Of a DNA stretch of 20,835 nt, positions 7,761 to 16,817 are shown in pieces (the first letter of the stretch is position 1; every line of letters starts with the position of its first letter). This DNA is from Clostridiales bacterium UBA1779 (GTDB lineage Bacteria > Bacillota > Clostridia > Oscillospirales > CAG-272), in assembly GCA_002314565.1 (NCBI GenBank), contig DCGL01000019.1:1-20835 (forward strand). Direction: 5' to 3'. The notes beneath the pieces were generated by a model. It had not been told where the DNA came from. It saw only the letters and a list, made by a program, of their open reading frames with translations, and searched no databases. Made by a program: the position numbers and the translations under genes.

Positions 7761-7931
7761 ATGACCCAAAATGAAGCAGTAAAATTACCGAAAAAATTCG
7801 CAATAGAATACAACATTCCGCTGACACTTCAGAAAGATTATGATGAGTATTGGTCAGATAAGAATATTGAGCTTTACAATATGGAAGAAGAGGCAGATAT
7901 TGTTCAGGAGGTTACCGTAACCGACAGCTGA
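7761..7931 (+). CDS. Small acidic orphan protein, 56 residues
   Basis: A short ORF starting MTQNEAVKLPKKFAIEYNIP and ending in an acidic stretch (EEEADIVQEV). It has a ribosome site (AGGT, 7 bases upstream, within AAGGCAGGT) and ends 43 bases before a strong terminator, which supports translation. The N-terminal third is basic to neutral and the C-terminal half strongly acidic, with two possible amphipathic helices. There is no signal peptide or membrane segment. I do not recognise it. It follows the LVIVD gene by 113 bp on the same strand, with a TATACT-like -10 in the gap, so it may be transcribed alone. Confidence 0.55.
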   Translation: MTQNEAVKLPKKFAIEYNIPLTLQKDYDEYWSDKNIELYNMEEEADIVQEVTVTDS

Positions 7932-7974
7932 ATTATCGTTGTATGCCGGATTAAATCCAACTATGAATATATTG

Positions 7975-8014
7975 AAGGGGCTGTTAAAAAACTGAGTTTT
8001 TTTAACAGCCCCTT
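7975..8014. terminator. Perfect 17-bp hairpin terminator between convergent genes
   Basis: AAGGGGCTGTTAAAAAA (7975-7991) pairs perfectly with 7998-8014 across a six-base loop. On the plus strand TATTTATTT follows. It ends the small ORF's transcript and probably also that of the convergent GLUG-repeat gene, whose stop is 18 bases away. Confidence 0.85.
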
Positions 8015-8032
8015 ATTTATTTACCTGTTATC

Positions 8033-9631
8033 TTAGTTCTTGGACTTGATGGCAATGCCCATTCCGAGGACGGAAACGAGAGCAACTACAGCAACCCAGA
8101 TGATGGAGTCACCGGTTACGGGAGGATCAACGGGAGCCACGGGAGCACCGAAGAGAACGTTTCCGTTTTCAAGATGTACTTCGAGTCCGCTGGCTGCAGC
8201 GAAATCGCTGAGAGTTTTCTCGTTGAGTTCGATGCGGGTGATTGCCTTTACTCTTGTACCGACAACGGTTTCACCGTCTTTGGCAGAAATGTCATCGTTT
8301 ACAACAATCTTTGCCGTTCCGGAAGGAGCAGTATAGTCAGCTGAAGCATATGTTGTGTATTCGTATTCAACACCTGCAAGGTCTTTGCCGAGGCAGGCAG
8401 AGAGAGGAATACGGTTCTTGGCGTTTGCATCATCAGTTGTGAAAGCAGCCCAGGTGTACCATTCTGTGGCGCCCTTATCTGCAATATAAACGTTTTCCAT
8501 AACCATACTTGTAACCATAGTTGAAGAGCAGCCTGTGATACAGAATCTGGTGGGGAAACCTTCAACGGCGATTGAAGCAAGCTCACCTACACCGATGCAG
8601 TTCTTGAGTGAGGTGTTCCAGGAGTTTGTATAGCCTATGAATTCGGAGCCGTACTTTCCGGCGTTTACTTTACCGTTATTGATGCAGTTCTGCATATCAA
8701 GGCATGTTTTCTTTGCCGAGCCGTACACATAGCCGACAAGTCCGCCTGCCTGGTTCGTATCGGAGACTTCACCGAAGTTTACGCATCCGGTAACTACAGT
8801 AACAGTTGTTGTGTCTTTGTCACCGTCATAGCCGATAATTCCGCCTGCGGCATTCTCTCCGGTAATCTTACCGTAGTTTACACAGCCTGTGCAGACGGCT
8901 GCTTTGCGGGAGTCGCCTGTGATACCGCCGGAACGGTATACGGAAATAATTTCACCGTAGTTTACGCAATTTACGTATTCTACTGAAGCTGTTCCTGAGT
9001 ATCCGACAATACCGCCGGCAGCAGTTCCGCTGTTCTTGCTTATCGGAGTTGTGATTTTACCGTAGTTTACACAGTCTGTAAATACGGTACCTGTAGTCTG
9101 GCTTTCACCTGCGATACCTCCGGTTGTTTCAGCACCGGAAATCTCAGCTTTGTTTACACAGCCGGTAATCTTTGCGGCTGCTGTTTTAATACGGGCAATG
9201 ATACCGCCTGTACGTACTGTTTCATTTGTTGTAGCAACTTTAAGAACGTAGGAGTTAATTACGCTTGCTTCATTTGTAATGTTTTCAAACGTTCCGCCTG
9301 CAGTTTCAAGAACGACGGCGGCAGTGTTACCGGCTGCATTGTTTGTAACTGCACCCTTAACAGTGAAGTTCTTCAATGTACCGTCAACCTGTTTGAACAT
9401 CGGAACGCTGACTGTAACGGTGTGACCGTTGCCGTCAAACGTACCTGTAAACGCAGTGCTGTACGTAGCATCAACGGTGATGTCGGCAGCAAGCTTGTAG
9501 TTGCCGTCTGCAGCCATGGCTGCGAATTCTTCAGCAGTCTTGATTTCGGTGGCATCAGCAGCCATAATGCTTACTGAGCCGAGAGAGAGAACCATAATGA
9601 TGCTGAGAACAATAGCTAATGTCTTACGCAT
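8033..9631 (-). CDS. Secreted GLUG-repeat surface protein with PxTG-type wall anchor
   Basis: A 532-residue exported protein. It has an N-terminal signal peptide (MRKTLAIVLSIIMVLSLGSV, likely cut after SIMA near residue 24). A 'TAEEFAAMAADGNYKLAADI...FDGNGHTV' opening, typical of GLUG/beta-solenoid surface proteins, leads into about six repeats of the form GCVNYGKI...AGGIVGY between about residues 150 and 330. A second region follows without clear repeats. The C-terminus has PPVTGDS, a hydrophobic helix (IIWVAVVALVSVLGMGIAI) and KSKN, the layout of a sortase sorting signal with a variant PPVTG in place of LPxTG. It probably binds host or carbohydrate surfaces; that is inferred from family behaviour. 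The AGAGG ribosome site and the consensus promoter at 9703-9731 suggest high expression. Confidence 0.85.
   Translation of the reverse strand: MRKTLAIVLSIIMVLSLGSVSIMAADATEIKTAEEFAAMAADGNYKLAADITVDATYSTAFTGTFDGNGHTVTVSVPMFKQVDGTLKNFTVKGAVTNNAAGNTAAVVLETAGGTFENITNEASVINSYVLKVATTNETVRTGGIIARIKTAAAKITGCVNKAEISGAETTGGIAGESQTTGTVFTDCVNYGKITTPISKNSGTAAGGIVGYSGTASVEYVNCVNYGEIISVYRSGGITGDSRKAAVCTGCVNYGKITGENAAGGIIGYDGDKDTTTVTVVTGCVNFGEVSDTNQAGGLVGYVYGSAKKTCLDMQNCINNGKVNAGKYGSEFIGYTNSWNTSLKNCIGVGELASIAVEGFPTRFCITGCSSTMVTSMVMENVYIADKGATEWYTWAAFTTDDANAKNRIPLSACLGKDLAGVEYEYTTYASADYTAPSGTAKIVVNDDISAKDGETVVGTRVKAITRIELNEKTLSDFAAASGLEVHLENGNVLFGAPVAPVDPPVTGDSIIWVAVVALVSVLGMGIAIKSKN
8671..9170 (-). repeat. 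Six GLUG-type coding repeats
   Basis: The plus strand shows CCGTAGTTTACRCA-like blocks near 8671, 8770, 8871, 8954, 9058 and 9145, spaced 83-104 bases. On the coding strand they give C[VI]N-x-[GA]-[KE]-[IV]. Three blocks are nearly identical at DNA level, which permits slippage or recombination in repeat number. Confidence 0.75.
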
Positions 9632-9702
9632 AAGATTACCTCTTTCTTTTTGATTTGGGTTTACTGGAAACTAATCTCAAATAAACCTGTAATTATAAAG
9701 TT

Positions 9703-9731
9703 ATTATAATATAATCAGGAATATATGTCAA
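9703..9731 (-). promoter_or_regulatory. Consensus promoter of the GLUG-repeat gene
   Basis: On the minus strand TTGACA (9731-9726), exactly 17 bases, then TATAAT (9708-9703), a perfect sigma-A consensus in both boxes. Predicted transcription starts about 65 bases before the ATG at 9631. The intervening leader is AT-rich without an obvious riboswitch fold. Confidence 0.85.
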
Positions 9732-9831
9732 CAGCTATGCGAAAATTGTGTGTGTTTTTTTTGAAATCACCGGGTACAAAAACATTGTCTCCGATTTTTC
9801 ACAAGCTGAAAGCTTAAAAATGTTTTTTGTC

Positions 9832-9860
9832 TTGAGAAAATACTTTAAGTGTGATAAAAT
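9832..9860 (+). promoter_or_regulatory. Promoter of the SNF2 helicase gene
   Basis: TTGAGA (9832-9837), a 17-base spacer and TAAAAT (9855-9860), each one mismatch from consensus. Transcription would begin about 25 bases before the ATG at 9893, which has GAAGG ten bases upstream. The divergent GLUG promoter is about 100 bp away. Confidence 0.7.
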
Positions 9861-9892
9861 AATAACATTTAATAATTGAAGGTCTGAAGTGT

Positions 9893-12800
9893 ATGAATAA
9901 TAAACTTGTTTATGACGAAAGCAACGGAATAGGTGTGGTTATCTCGGTCGAAAAATCCACCGGGCTTTATAAGCTTGTATTTCCGAACGGAATAATAAAA
10001 AAATTACAGAACGTCGTCTTTTTACAGGAAAACTGGAACGATTTTTTCTCAAGACAGGAAATTTCATTGCTGTTCTCAGAAGTGACGTTCAGGAAAGGCT
10101 TACATTATTACGATGACGGGAAGGTATTGAATACCCTCTTCGATAAACAGACAAATACCATCAGCGCTTCAGTCAGCGGTGAGTACACATATAATGCATC
10201 AATAAAGATGAATTCAAACCGCACTCTTTCGATGACTTGTACCTGCCCTGTCGGACGCAGCTGCAAGCATTGCGCGGCTGCGTTAATCAAAATTTCAGCC
10301 TTGTATGACTATTGCAAGGCAGTGGTTGATCCAGGTAATTTCAATGTTTCAATTCTTCCGGAAAATATCAGCAACATTTTGACAAAGCTCGCTCAAAGTG
10401 AAAAGCTTGAAGCTGTATTCCTGAATGTGCGTAAACTGACAGATATTTTAGCCGGTATGGATTTACCTTCAAAGATACATCTGAACTTAATCGAAACCAT
10501 TGAAAGCATTAAAGGAAGCTATGCAAACAGTGATACTTTCAATATTATAGACATTGCATTTGCCGCAGATACAAGAATCAATAAAACGCTTGATACCTTT
10601 CTTCGCTCGCGCACTTTTTACTGGCCGAAACATTCGCAGGTGTTTTCATCAATTGGCAACTCCACATACATCAGACGAAATAATCTCAACGCAGCGGATA
10701 TGGCCATTGCACTGTCATTCCGCAGAAATCACGGAGACAGCAACGATTCATTGCAATTCATACTGACAACCCAGTGTATGGATTCCGAATTGACAGAATA
10801 TCTCATCCGTTTCTTTTACAATGATCCTACGGATAGCGATTCTTTTGATGACATAGTATTTTCAATAGCATCAAACTACAGGGTGTCAAATAAAACTGCT
10901 GTCAGAGTGATTCATTCCATTTTATCTGAGGAAAAATGGCATGAACTTGTAAATAAACATTCTGATTCCATATACTTGGATATTGATCTGCTGAGTACTC
11001 TTCCGACTGACGAACAGATTATGCTGCTGAACAGTCTGAATGATGCAAAACAGGCTATTGATTATGCACACGGCAATCTGAAACAAGCATTCCTGGATTC
11101 TCCAATTGAGGCAGCAACGGCATTGATTAAGCTCGGCAGGCTGAGTCGTTCAAGTGCTTCCGACAAAAAAATCGGGAATCTGGTTTCATCCCTCCCCGAT
11201 TCAGAATATATTCAGGCCTTTATTCGAAACAATAACCGAATTTCCGTTGAACTGTTGGACTCCGTTCCTTATAACTTCAATCACCTGCACAAATATTTCA
11301 GAATTGACCACGAGGTGTCAACCTATCATGACAGCTGTGTGATTGACATCAATATTCATTCATTGAACGATACAGACACCCTCAGTCTGAGATTCGATGA
11401 ACAGCTTGAATGCTATAAGATAACTTCTGATAATCATTATTATTTCCACTCAGATATTTATAGTGTTTCCGGCAGCAAATTTATGTCCTCGTTCATTCCC
11501 GACTTCCTTATTCATTTCGGCGATTCAATTGAGAAAGCAAGAGCGGAAATAGACCGGCGTCTGGAGATAAAAAAGCAGGAGAAAATCCGCGAAGAGATGC
11601 TTGCTTCGCTTTCACAGCTTTCGGATATTATCTACAACCGTAAAATAAATCTTGTACCGAGTCAGCGTTCCTCTATGGAATTCAGCTTCTCCACAAATAT
11701 AAGCAGCGGAATTCTTCTGTCGGCCAGAATCTCAAACGGCAGCGGCAAATTCTATATAATCAAAAACTTCACGGAATTTTTGAAGAACTGCAAGCAGCAT
11801 CAGACCGTTCAATACGGAAAAGGATTTGAATTCACCCATATTCTTTCAAATTTTGACGATACAGCGAAGAAAGCATTGAATATATTGCTGAAATCAGACT
11901 TTGGCATTGATTATCGGCACGATAAGCGTTATCTAGATATCTCCGAATACTTTTTCAATGATCTGCTCTCTGCCTTAATCGGAACTGACATTGTCTGGAA
12001 TTCTGACAATTTCCGTGTCAGACTCCGTCCTTATTCCTTCAATATATCACTTGATGAAAACAATAAGATCTCTGTTCCGATTTCCGCTCCCGAACATTAT
12101 TTGTTTATTTCCGGAGATACTCTGTACGACTTCAACAACACAGACAACGCCATAGATATCATTGACGCTCCAGAGGAACTGCAAAATCTTATCTTATTTG
12201 CTTTCAGGCATAACGGAAGAAGCATAAGTCCGGTATTAGACCGTTTCAAATCCGACATTTACCCAAGGCTCGCGCAATATATTGATATTCCCGAAAAGAA
12301 TCTTGAAAATTTCAAGCTCGGACAGATTGAAATCAATGCATATTTCGATTATTCCGACAGAATAATCAGTCTGAGAACGAATATCTTCAAGGACAAGATA
12401 CCGCTCACTGCCGGAAAACTCTCATCTGCCGGTGACATTTCGGCATATAACTGTTATCAAAGCTATATAAATATGCTTGGATTTGTCAGTGAATGCCCGG
12501 AAACGGCAACTGATAAGCGTGCTGACGAATGGCTCGACAGCGATGCCGCCGTTCTATCCTTCTTTTCAATGGATTTTACGGAGCTCAAAAAATATTGCAA
12601 CGTATTTCTTTCCGAATCCATCAGAAACAGAATGCTGCTTGTTTTTCAGCCTCCTGTTATACGGATTAAATATGATAACGGAATTATGCAGGCCTTTGCC
12701 GAAAATTCCGATTATACCGACAGCGAGCTTGACAGCATCTTGAAAGCAATCAGACTCAGAAAAAAGTATGTTCAGCTTTCCGGAAACCGTATTGTCCGTC

Positions 12801-14365
12801 TTGACAATGAGGAGTCCGATGAATTTGCAGATACGGTAAACGATCTCGGACTTGATGAAAAAAGCATCAATGAACCGCATCAGATACCTGTCAGCACCTC
12901 AATACGTGCCTTTGCCCATGAAGCCAACTGCCGTGTAGATGATTATCTCGTTTCCATGATAAACGATATCAAAGCATTCAAGCTGTCAAAGCTTGCTTTG
13001 CCTGAACTGAATGCCGAACTGAGGTCATATCAGAAGGAAGGATTCCGCTGGCTTAGAATTCTATCCGATTATAATATGGGCGGAATTCTTGCCGATGATA
13101 TGGGACTCGGAAAAACTCTTGAAATCATTACCTTGCTGAAGAGCGACTCACAATGCCGGCCGAGCCTTGTTGTCTGTCCCAAGAGCCTCGTTTTCAACTG
13201 GAAAAACGAGTTTTCCCGTTTCTCGCCGGATACGGAGACTGTTGAAATTTACGGAAGTGCTGCAGAACGTGAAAAGATTATCGGAGATATAAATTATGAA
13301 AAGAAAACGGTTTATATCACCTCGTACGATTCACTGAGAAATGACCGTGATAAATACTCCTTCTCTTTCAATTACCTGATTCTTGACGAGGCACAGTATA
13401 TCAAAAACATTTATGCTCAGAAAAGCCAGACTGTCAAGACCATCTCCGCCACACACAAATTCGCCCTTACCGGAACTCCGATTGAAAACAACATAATAGA
13501 TTTGTGGAGCATTTTCGACTTTATCCTCCCGGGTTATTTTGAGAACCTCAAGTCTTTCAAGCACCGTTTTGAAACGGACGGACATTTCCCGGAAATAGTC
13601 TCAAAGCGGGTTGCGCCGTTTATTCTGCGCAGAACGAAAAAGGACGTCCTTAAGGATCTTCCTGAAAAATCCGAGAGAATTCTTTCAGCTGAAATGAGCC
13701 GTGAACAGCGAAAATTGTACGAAGCATACAAGAAGACCACACGTGACAAACTTAATATGGGCGGTAAGGCTTTCGATATTCTGCCTATGCTCACAAGACT
13801 GCGTCAGATTTGCGTTGATCCCTCTATGTTTGCCGATAATTACGAGGGAGGAAGCGGAAAGATTGATTTGCTTTCGGAATTGATTCCGGAATATCTTGCC
13901 GCCGGCCACCGGATGCTGATTTTCAGTCAGTTTGTTAAGGGGCTTGAATCGGTTGAAGCACTTCTCAACAGTATGAAGCTGCCGTATTTCAAGCTGACCG
14001 GTGACACAAAATCCGAAGACAGACTCACTCTTGCCAACGAATTCAATAACAGCAGGAGTGTAAACATCTTTTTGATTTCTCTCAAAGCAGGAGGAACAGG
14101 TTTGAACCTTACCGGGGCTGATACAGTCATTCATCTCGACCCCTGGTGGAATGTTGCCGCAGAAAACCAGGCATCAGACCGTTCCCACAGAATCGGTCAG
14201 CAAAAGAATGTCGAAGTAATCCGAATTATTTGCTCCGACTCGGTTGAAGAGAAGGTAATTGATCTGCAGAACCGCAAGAAAGATCTTGTTGACAAACTCA
14301 TTTCAAATGATGATTCTTCCATCACCGGCGCCACAATTGAAGACATTGCGTTTGTAATAGAATAA
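9893..14365 (+). CDS. SWIM zinc-finger SNF2-family helicase
   Basis: A 1490-residue ATP-dependent DNA translocase of the bacterial Swi2/Snf2 type. Residues 10-40 (GIGVVISVEKSTG then LVFPNG) have a small Tudor/KOW-like pattern. The SWIM zinc ligands are C116, C118, C124 and H126 (CTCPVGRSCKHC). A long middle region (about 150-1040) includes the SNF2-associated part. The ATPase follows: ADDMGLGKT with K1074, LILDEAQYIKN (D1165), LTGTPIENN and FILRRTKKD. The helicase C-terminal domain has LIFSQFVKG, LISLKAGGTGLNL, and HRIGQQ near 1430. All core motifs look intact. The relatives I know are usually nearer 1000-1200 residues, so the middle region looks enlarged. Its cellular role (repair, transcription or remodelling) is not settled for the family. 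Whether it shares a transcript with the downstream GH2 gene is unclear. Confidence 0.93.
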   Translation: MNNKLVYDESNGIGVVISVEKSTGLYKLVFPNGIIKKLQNVVFLQENWNDFFSRQEISLLFSEVTFRKGLHYYDDGKVLNTLFDKQTNTISASVSGEYTYNASIKMNSNRTLSMTCTCPVGRSCKHCAAALIKISALYDYCKAVVDPGNFNVSILPENISNILTKLAQSEKLEAVFLNVRKLTDILAGMDLPSKIHLNLIETIESIKGSYANSDTFNIIDIAFAADTRINKTLDTFLRSRTFYWPKHSQVFSSIGNSTYIRRNNLNAADMAIALSFRRNHGDSNDSLQFILTTQCMDSELTEYLIRFFYNDPTDSDSFDDIVFSIASNYRVSNKTAVRVIHSILSEEKWHELVNKHSDSIYLDIDLLSTLPTDEQIMLLNSLNDAKQAIDYAHGNLKQAFLDSPIEAATALIKLGRLSRSSASDKKIGNLVSSLPDSEYIQAFIRNNNRISVELLDSVPYNFNHLHKYFRIDHEVSTYHDSCVIDINIHSLNDTDTLSLRFDEQLECYKITSDNHYYFHSDIYSVSGSKFMSSFIPDFLIHFGDSIEKARAEIDRRLEIKKQEKIREEMLASLSQLSDIIYNRKINLVPSQRSSMEFSFSTNISSGILLSARISNGSGKFYIIKNFTEFLKNCKQHQTVQYGKGFEFTHILSNFDDTAKKALNILLKSDFGIDYRHDKRYLDISEYFFNDLLSALIGTDIVWNSDNFRVRLRPYSFNISLDENNKISVPISAPEHYLFISGDTLYDFNNTDNAIDIIDAPEELQNLILFAFRHNGRSISPVLDRFKSDIYPRLAQYIDIPEKNLENFKLGQIEINAYFDYSDRIISLRTNIFKDKIPLTAGKLSSAGDISAYNCYQSYINMLGFVSECPETATDKRADEWLDSDAAVLSFFSMDFTELKKYCNVFLSESIRNRMLLVFQPPVIRIKYDNGIMQAFAENSDYTDSELDSILKAIRLRKKYVQLSGNRIVRLDNEESDEFADTVNDLGLDEKSINEPHQIPVSTSIRAFAHEANCRVDDYLVSMINDIKAFKLSKLALPELNAELRSYQKEGFRWLRILSDYNMGGILADDMGLGKTLEIITLLKSDSQCRPSLVVCPKSLVFNWKNEFSRFSPDTETVEIYGSAAEREKIIGDINYEKKTVYITSYDSLRNDRDKYSFSFNYLILDEAQYIKNIYAQKSQTVKTISATHKFALTGTPIENNIIDLWSIFDFILPGYFENLKSFKHRFETDGHFPEIVSKRVAPFILRRTKKDVLKDLPEKSERILSAEMSREQRKLYEAYKKTTRDKLNMGGKAFDILPMLTRLRQICVDPSMFADNYEGGSGKIDLLSELIPEYLAAGHRMLIFSQFVKGLESVEALLNSMKLPYFKLTGDTKSEDRLTLANEFNNSRSVNIFLISLKAGGTGLNLTGADTVIHLDPWWNVAAENQASDRSHRIGQQKNVEVIRIICSDSVEEKVIDLQNRKKDLVDKLISNDDSSITGATIEDIAFVIE

Positions 14366-14391
14366 TCATCCGGGGGAGACCTCCGATTATT
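14361..14391 (+). terminator. Hairpin at the SNF2 stop codon, possible attenuator
   Basis: AATAATC (14361-14367) pairs with GATTATT (14385-14391), with a GC-rich inner part (CGG/CCG). It contains the TAA stop and has no U-run after it, so it is a weak terminator, or a stabilising or processing element between the helicase and the sugar genes. Confidence 0.35.
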
Positions 14392-14441
14392 CCATACAGA
14401 GTCTGCAAGCTTTTATTTAACAAATGACAGGAGATTCACTT

Positions 14442-16793
14442 ATGCTTTCAATGAATCTGGATTTATCCGCCAAAACAAGCGTATGGACACTCTTCTATGC
14501 GGAAAACAAAATTGTAAAAAAAATCGGCGAAGCTCTTTGTACGACAGCCGATATTAAACGACTGATACCTGATGCCGTCGATGCTTCAGTCCCAGGCAAC
14601 TTTGAACGCGATCTCGAACGTGCCGGCAAAATTGCGGACCCATATTTCGGTATGAATACGCTCGATGTGCAGAAACTCGAAAATCTGCATCTTTTCTACT
14701 GCCGCTCTTTCAGTTTTGAAGGAGAAGCTGATGAAAATACCTTTTTGCATTTTGACGGGATTGATACAGTTGCTGAGATTTTTTTAAACGGAAAACTCCT
14801 AAAAACCGTCTCAAATATGTTCCTGCCCTACGACATTCCGGTAAAAAATGTTCTTCAAAGGGAAAACGACCTTGTCGTACACATCCTGCCCGCAGTAATT
14901 GCCGCACGCGACTATGACATTCCCGTATCGTCCAACGCTTTACCTTATAATTACGAATCGCTTTATATTCGCAAGGCGGCATCTATGTTCGGCTGGGATA
15001 TAATGCCGCGTATCGTATCGGGAGGCATCTGGAAGCCTGTTTCACTTATCCGAAAAAAGCCCAACCGTATTGATGACGTATTCCTGTATACCAATGCGAT
15101 GAATGATGACGGTGCGTCACTTATGGCGTACTTCTCTCTTCACATTGAAGAGGATTTTCTGTCCGGTTTCAGCTTCAGCGTCAGGGGGAAATGCGGCGAT
15201 TCGCATTTTGAGATGGAAACCGAACCGAAGCACACCAACGGAAGGATTTCCGTGTGGATTGAAAATGCAAAGCGCTGGTACCCGCGCAACGCAGGCGAAC
15301 CAAACCTTTATGACTGCGAAATAATACTGCGTCATAACGGGGAAATCTGCGATTCAATTTCAATGCGTACCGGTATCCGTATGATAGAACTTTCACGGAC
15401 AAGCACAACCGACAAGGACGGAAGCGGAGACTTTTGCTTTATTGTCAACGGCAAACGCATCTTTGCGATGGGAACCAACTGGGTCCCCCTCGATGCTTTC
15501 CATTCAAACGACGCAAACCGCGTTGACCGAGCAATGGAAATGGCGGACGATATAGGCTGCAACATCATCCGTCTGTGGGGCGGCAACGTCTATGAGTGTC
15601 AGCGTTTCTTCGATATCTGCGATGAAAAGGGCATACTTGTCTGGTCGGATTTCGGTATGGGATGCGGCGTCTATCCGCAGGAACGTAAATTTCTTGAAAT
15701 GGTGGAGCCCGAATTTGTTCACATCATCAAGGCAAACCGCAATCATCCCTCACTTGCTCTGTGGGCAGGTGACAATGAATGCGACTGCGCTTACAATTGG
15801 GCAGGCACCAAACGCAACCCCAACACCAATATTATCACAAGACGCCTTCTTCCCGATCTGCTCGTCACACACGATTTCACCCGTCCCTATCTTCCGTCAT
15901 CCCCCTTCATTGATGAAGAAGCTTATCGCAGCGGAAAGCCGACCTCAGAAGATCATCTCTGGGGTCCCCGCGATTACTTCAAAGGAAGCTTCTACAAGAA
16001 CACCGTATGTCACTTCGCATCTGAAACCGGATATCACGGCTGTCCTTCACCGGAATCTCTGAAACGGTTCATATCCTCAGATCATCTCTGGCCGCTGTTT
16101 GACAATGAAGGTCATACCGACAAGGAATGGCTCGTTCATGCCGCGTGTATGCGAGCCGATGACGGTGACCCATATGCATACCGCATTCATCTGATGGATA
16201 ATCAGGTAAAGACACTCTTTGCGGATACAGCCGACAATCTGCCGGATTTTGCTCTTATGAGTCAGATTTCTCAGGCAGAAGCAAAAAAATACTTTATTGA
16301 GCGCTTCCGCATCACACGCGGACGCAGAAACGGAATTATCTGGTGGAACCTGGTTGACGGATGGCCGCAGATATCCGATGCCGTCGTTGATTACTACTAT
16401 ACCAAAAAACTCGCCTACCACTTCATCAAGCGTTCTCAGCAGCCTGTTCTGCTTGCCTTTGACGAACCGGACAGCGAAAATCTCATAACGCTTTACGGCA
16501 TTAACGATACTGCAAAAGACGTAAAGGTTTCATACCGTGTCACGAATATGACACGAGGCATAGTGCTTGCCGAAAATGCAGGCAGCCTGCTCTCAGAAAA
16601 AAGCACTCCGCTTATGACTCTCGGAATTGAAAAGGATGAAAAGAGTTTTCTGCTCATCGAATACAGCATTGACAACGGACAAACCGTGACAGAACACAAA
16701 AATCATTACTTTACAAACATCATAAACATAGACTATAACGCATACAAAGCCGCGCTTTCGGCCAGCGGTATGCTTGAAATTCAAGGATTCTGA
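14442..16793 (+). CDS. GH2 beta-mannosidase-like glycoside hydrolase
   Basis: A 783-residue cytoplasmic GH2 enzyme expected to remove beta-mannosyl units from imported oligosaccharides. An N-terminal sugar-binding beta-sandwich carries FHFDGIDTVAEIFLNGK-type sequence, followed by a jelly-roll (RWYPRNAGEPNLYD). The TIM barrel starts at about FCFIVNGKRIFAMGTNWVPL and contains IIRLWGGNVYE, the acid/base Glu in AGDNECD (E446) and the nucleophile Glu in FASETGYHG (E528), in place of the SEFG seen in characterised mannosidases. The IIWWNLVDGWPQ motif near 630 is also typical of GH2 mannosidases. The frame opens 18 bases earlier, but ATG 14442 has AGGAGA seven bases upstream. The ROK gene follows 24 bp later. 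Specificity is inferred from barrel motifs; exo-glucosaminidase activity is an alternative. Confidence 0.85.
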   Translation: MLSMNLDLSAKTSVWTLFYAENKIVKKIGEALCTTADIKRLIPDAVDASVPGNFERDLERAGKIADPYFGMNTLDVQKLENLHLFYCRSFSFEGEADENTFLHFDGIDTVAEIFLNGKLLKTVSNMFLPYDIPVKNVLQRENDLVVHILPAVIAARDYDIPVSSNALPYNYESLYIRKAASMFGWDIMPRIVSGGIWKPVSLIRKKPNRIDDVFLYTNAMNDDGASLMAYFSLHIEEDFLSGFSFSVRGKCGDSHFEMETEPKHTNGRISVWIENAKRWYPRNAGEPNLYDCEIILRHNGEICDSISMRTGIRMIELSRTSTTDKDGSGDFCFIVNGKRIFAMGTNWVPLDAFHSNDANRVDRAMEMADDIGCNIIRLWGGNVYECQRFFDICDEKGILVWSDFGMGCGVYPQERKFLEMVEPEFVHIIKANRNHPSLALWAGDNECDCAYNWAGTKRNPNTNIITRRLLPDLLVTHDFTRPYLPSSPFIDEEAYRSGKPTSEDHLWGPRDYFKGSFYKNTVCHFASETGYHGCPSPESLKRFISSDHLWPLFDNEGHTDKEWLVHAACMRADDGDPYAYRIHLMDNQVKTLFADTADNLPDFALMSQISQAEAKKYFIERFRITRGRRNGIIWWNLVDGWPQISDAVVDYYYTKKLAYHFIKRSQQPVLLAFDEPDSENLITLYGINDTAKDVKVSYRVTNMTRGIVLAENAGSLLSEKSTPLMTLGIEKDEKSFLLIEYSIDNGQTVTEHKNHYFTNIINIDYNAYKAALSASGMLEIQGF

Positions 16794-16817
16794 TTTTTCT
16801 CAGAAGAAAGACAAAGT

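Noticed and set aside
8671..9170. Regularly spaced repeats considered as a CRISPR array
   Set aside because: The repeats are imperfect, spacing is uneven (83-104 bases), and they encode GLUG-type protein repeats in frame.
13685..14134. 149-codon minus-strand open frame inside the SNF2 helicase
   Set aside because: It overlaps the highly conserved helicase C-terminal motifs, which explain the sequence; there is no start signal.
15592..16062. 156-codon plus-strand frame inside the GH2 gene
   Set aside because: It is out of frame with the mannosidase catalytic motifs, which are clearly the coded product.
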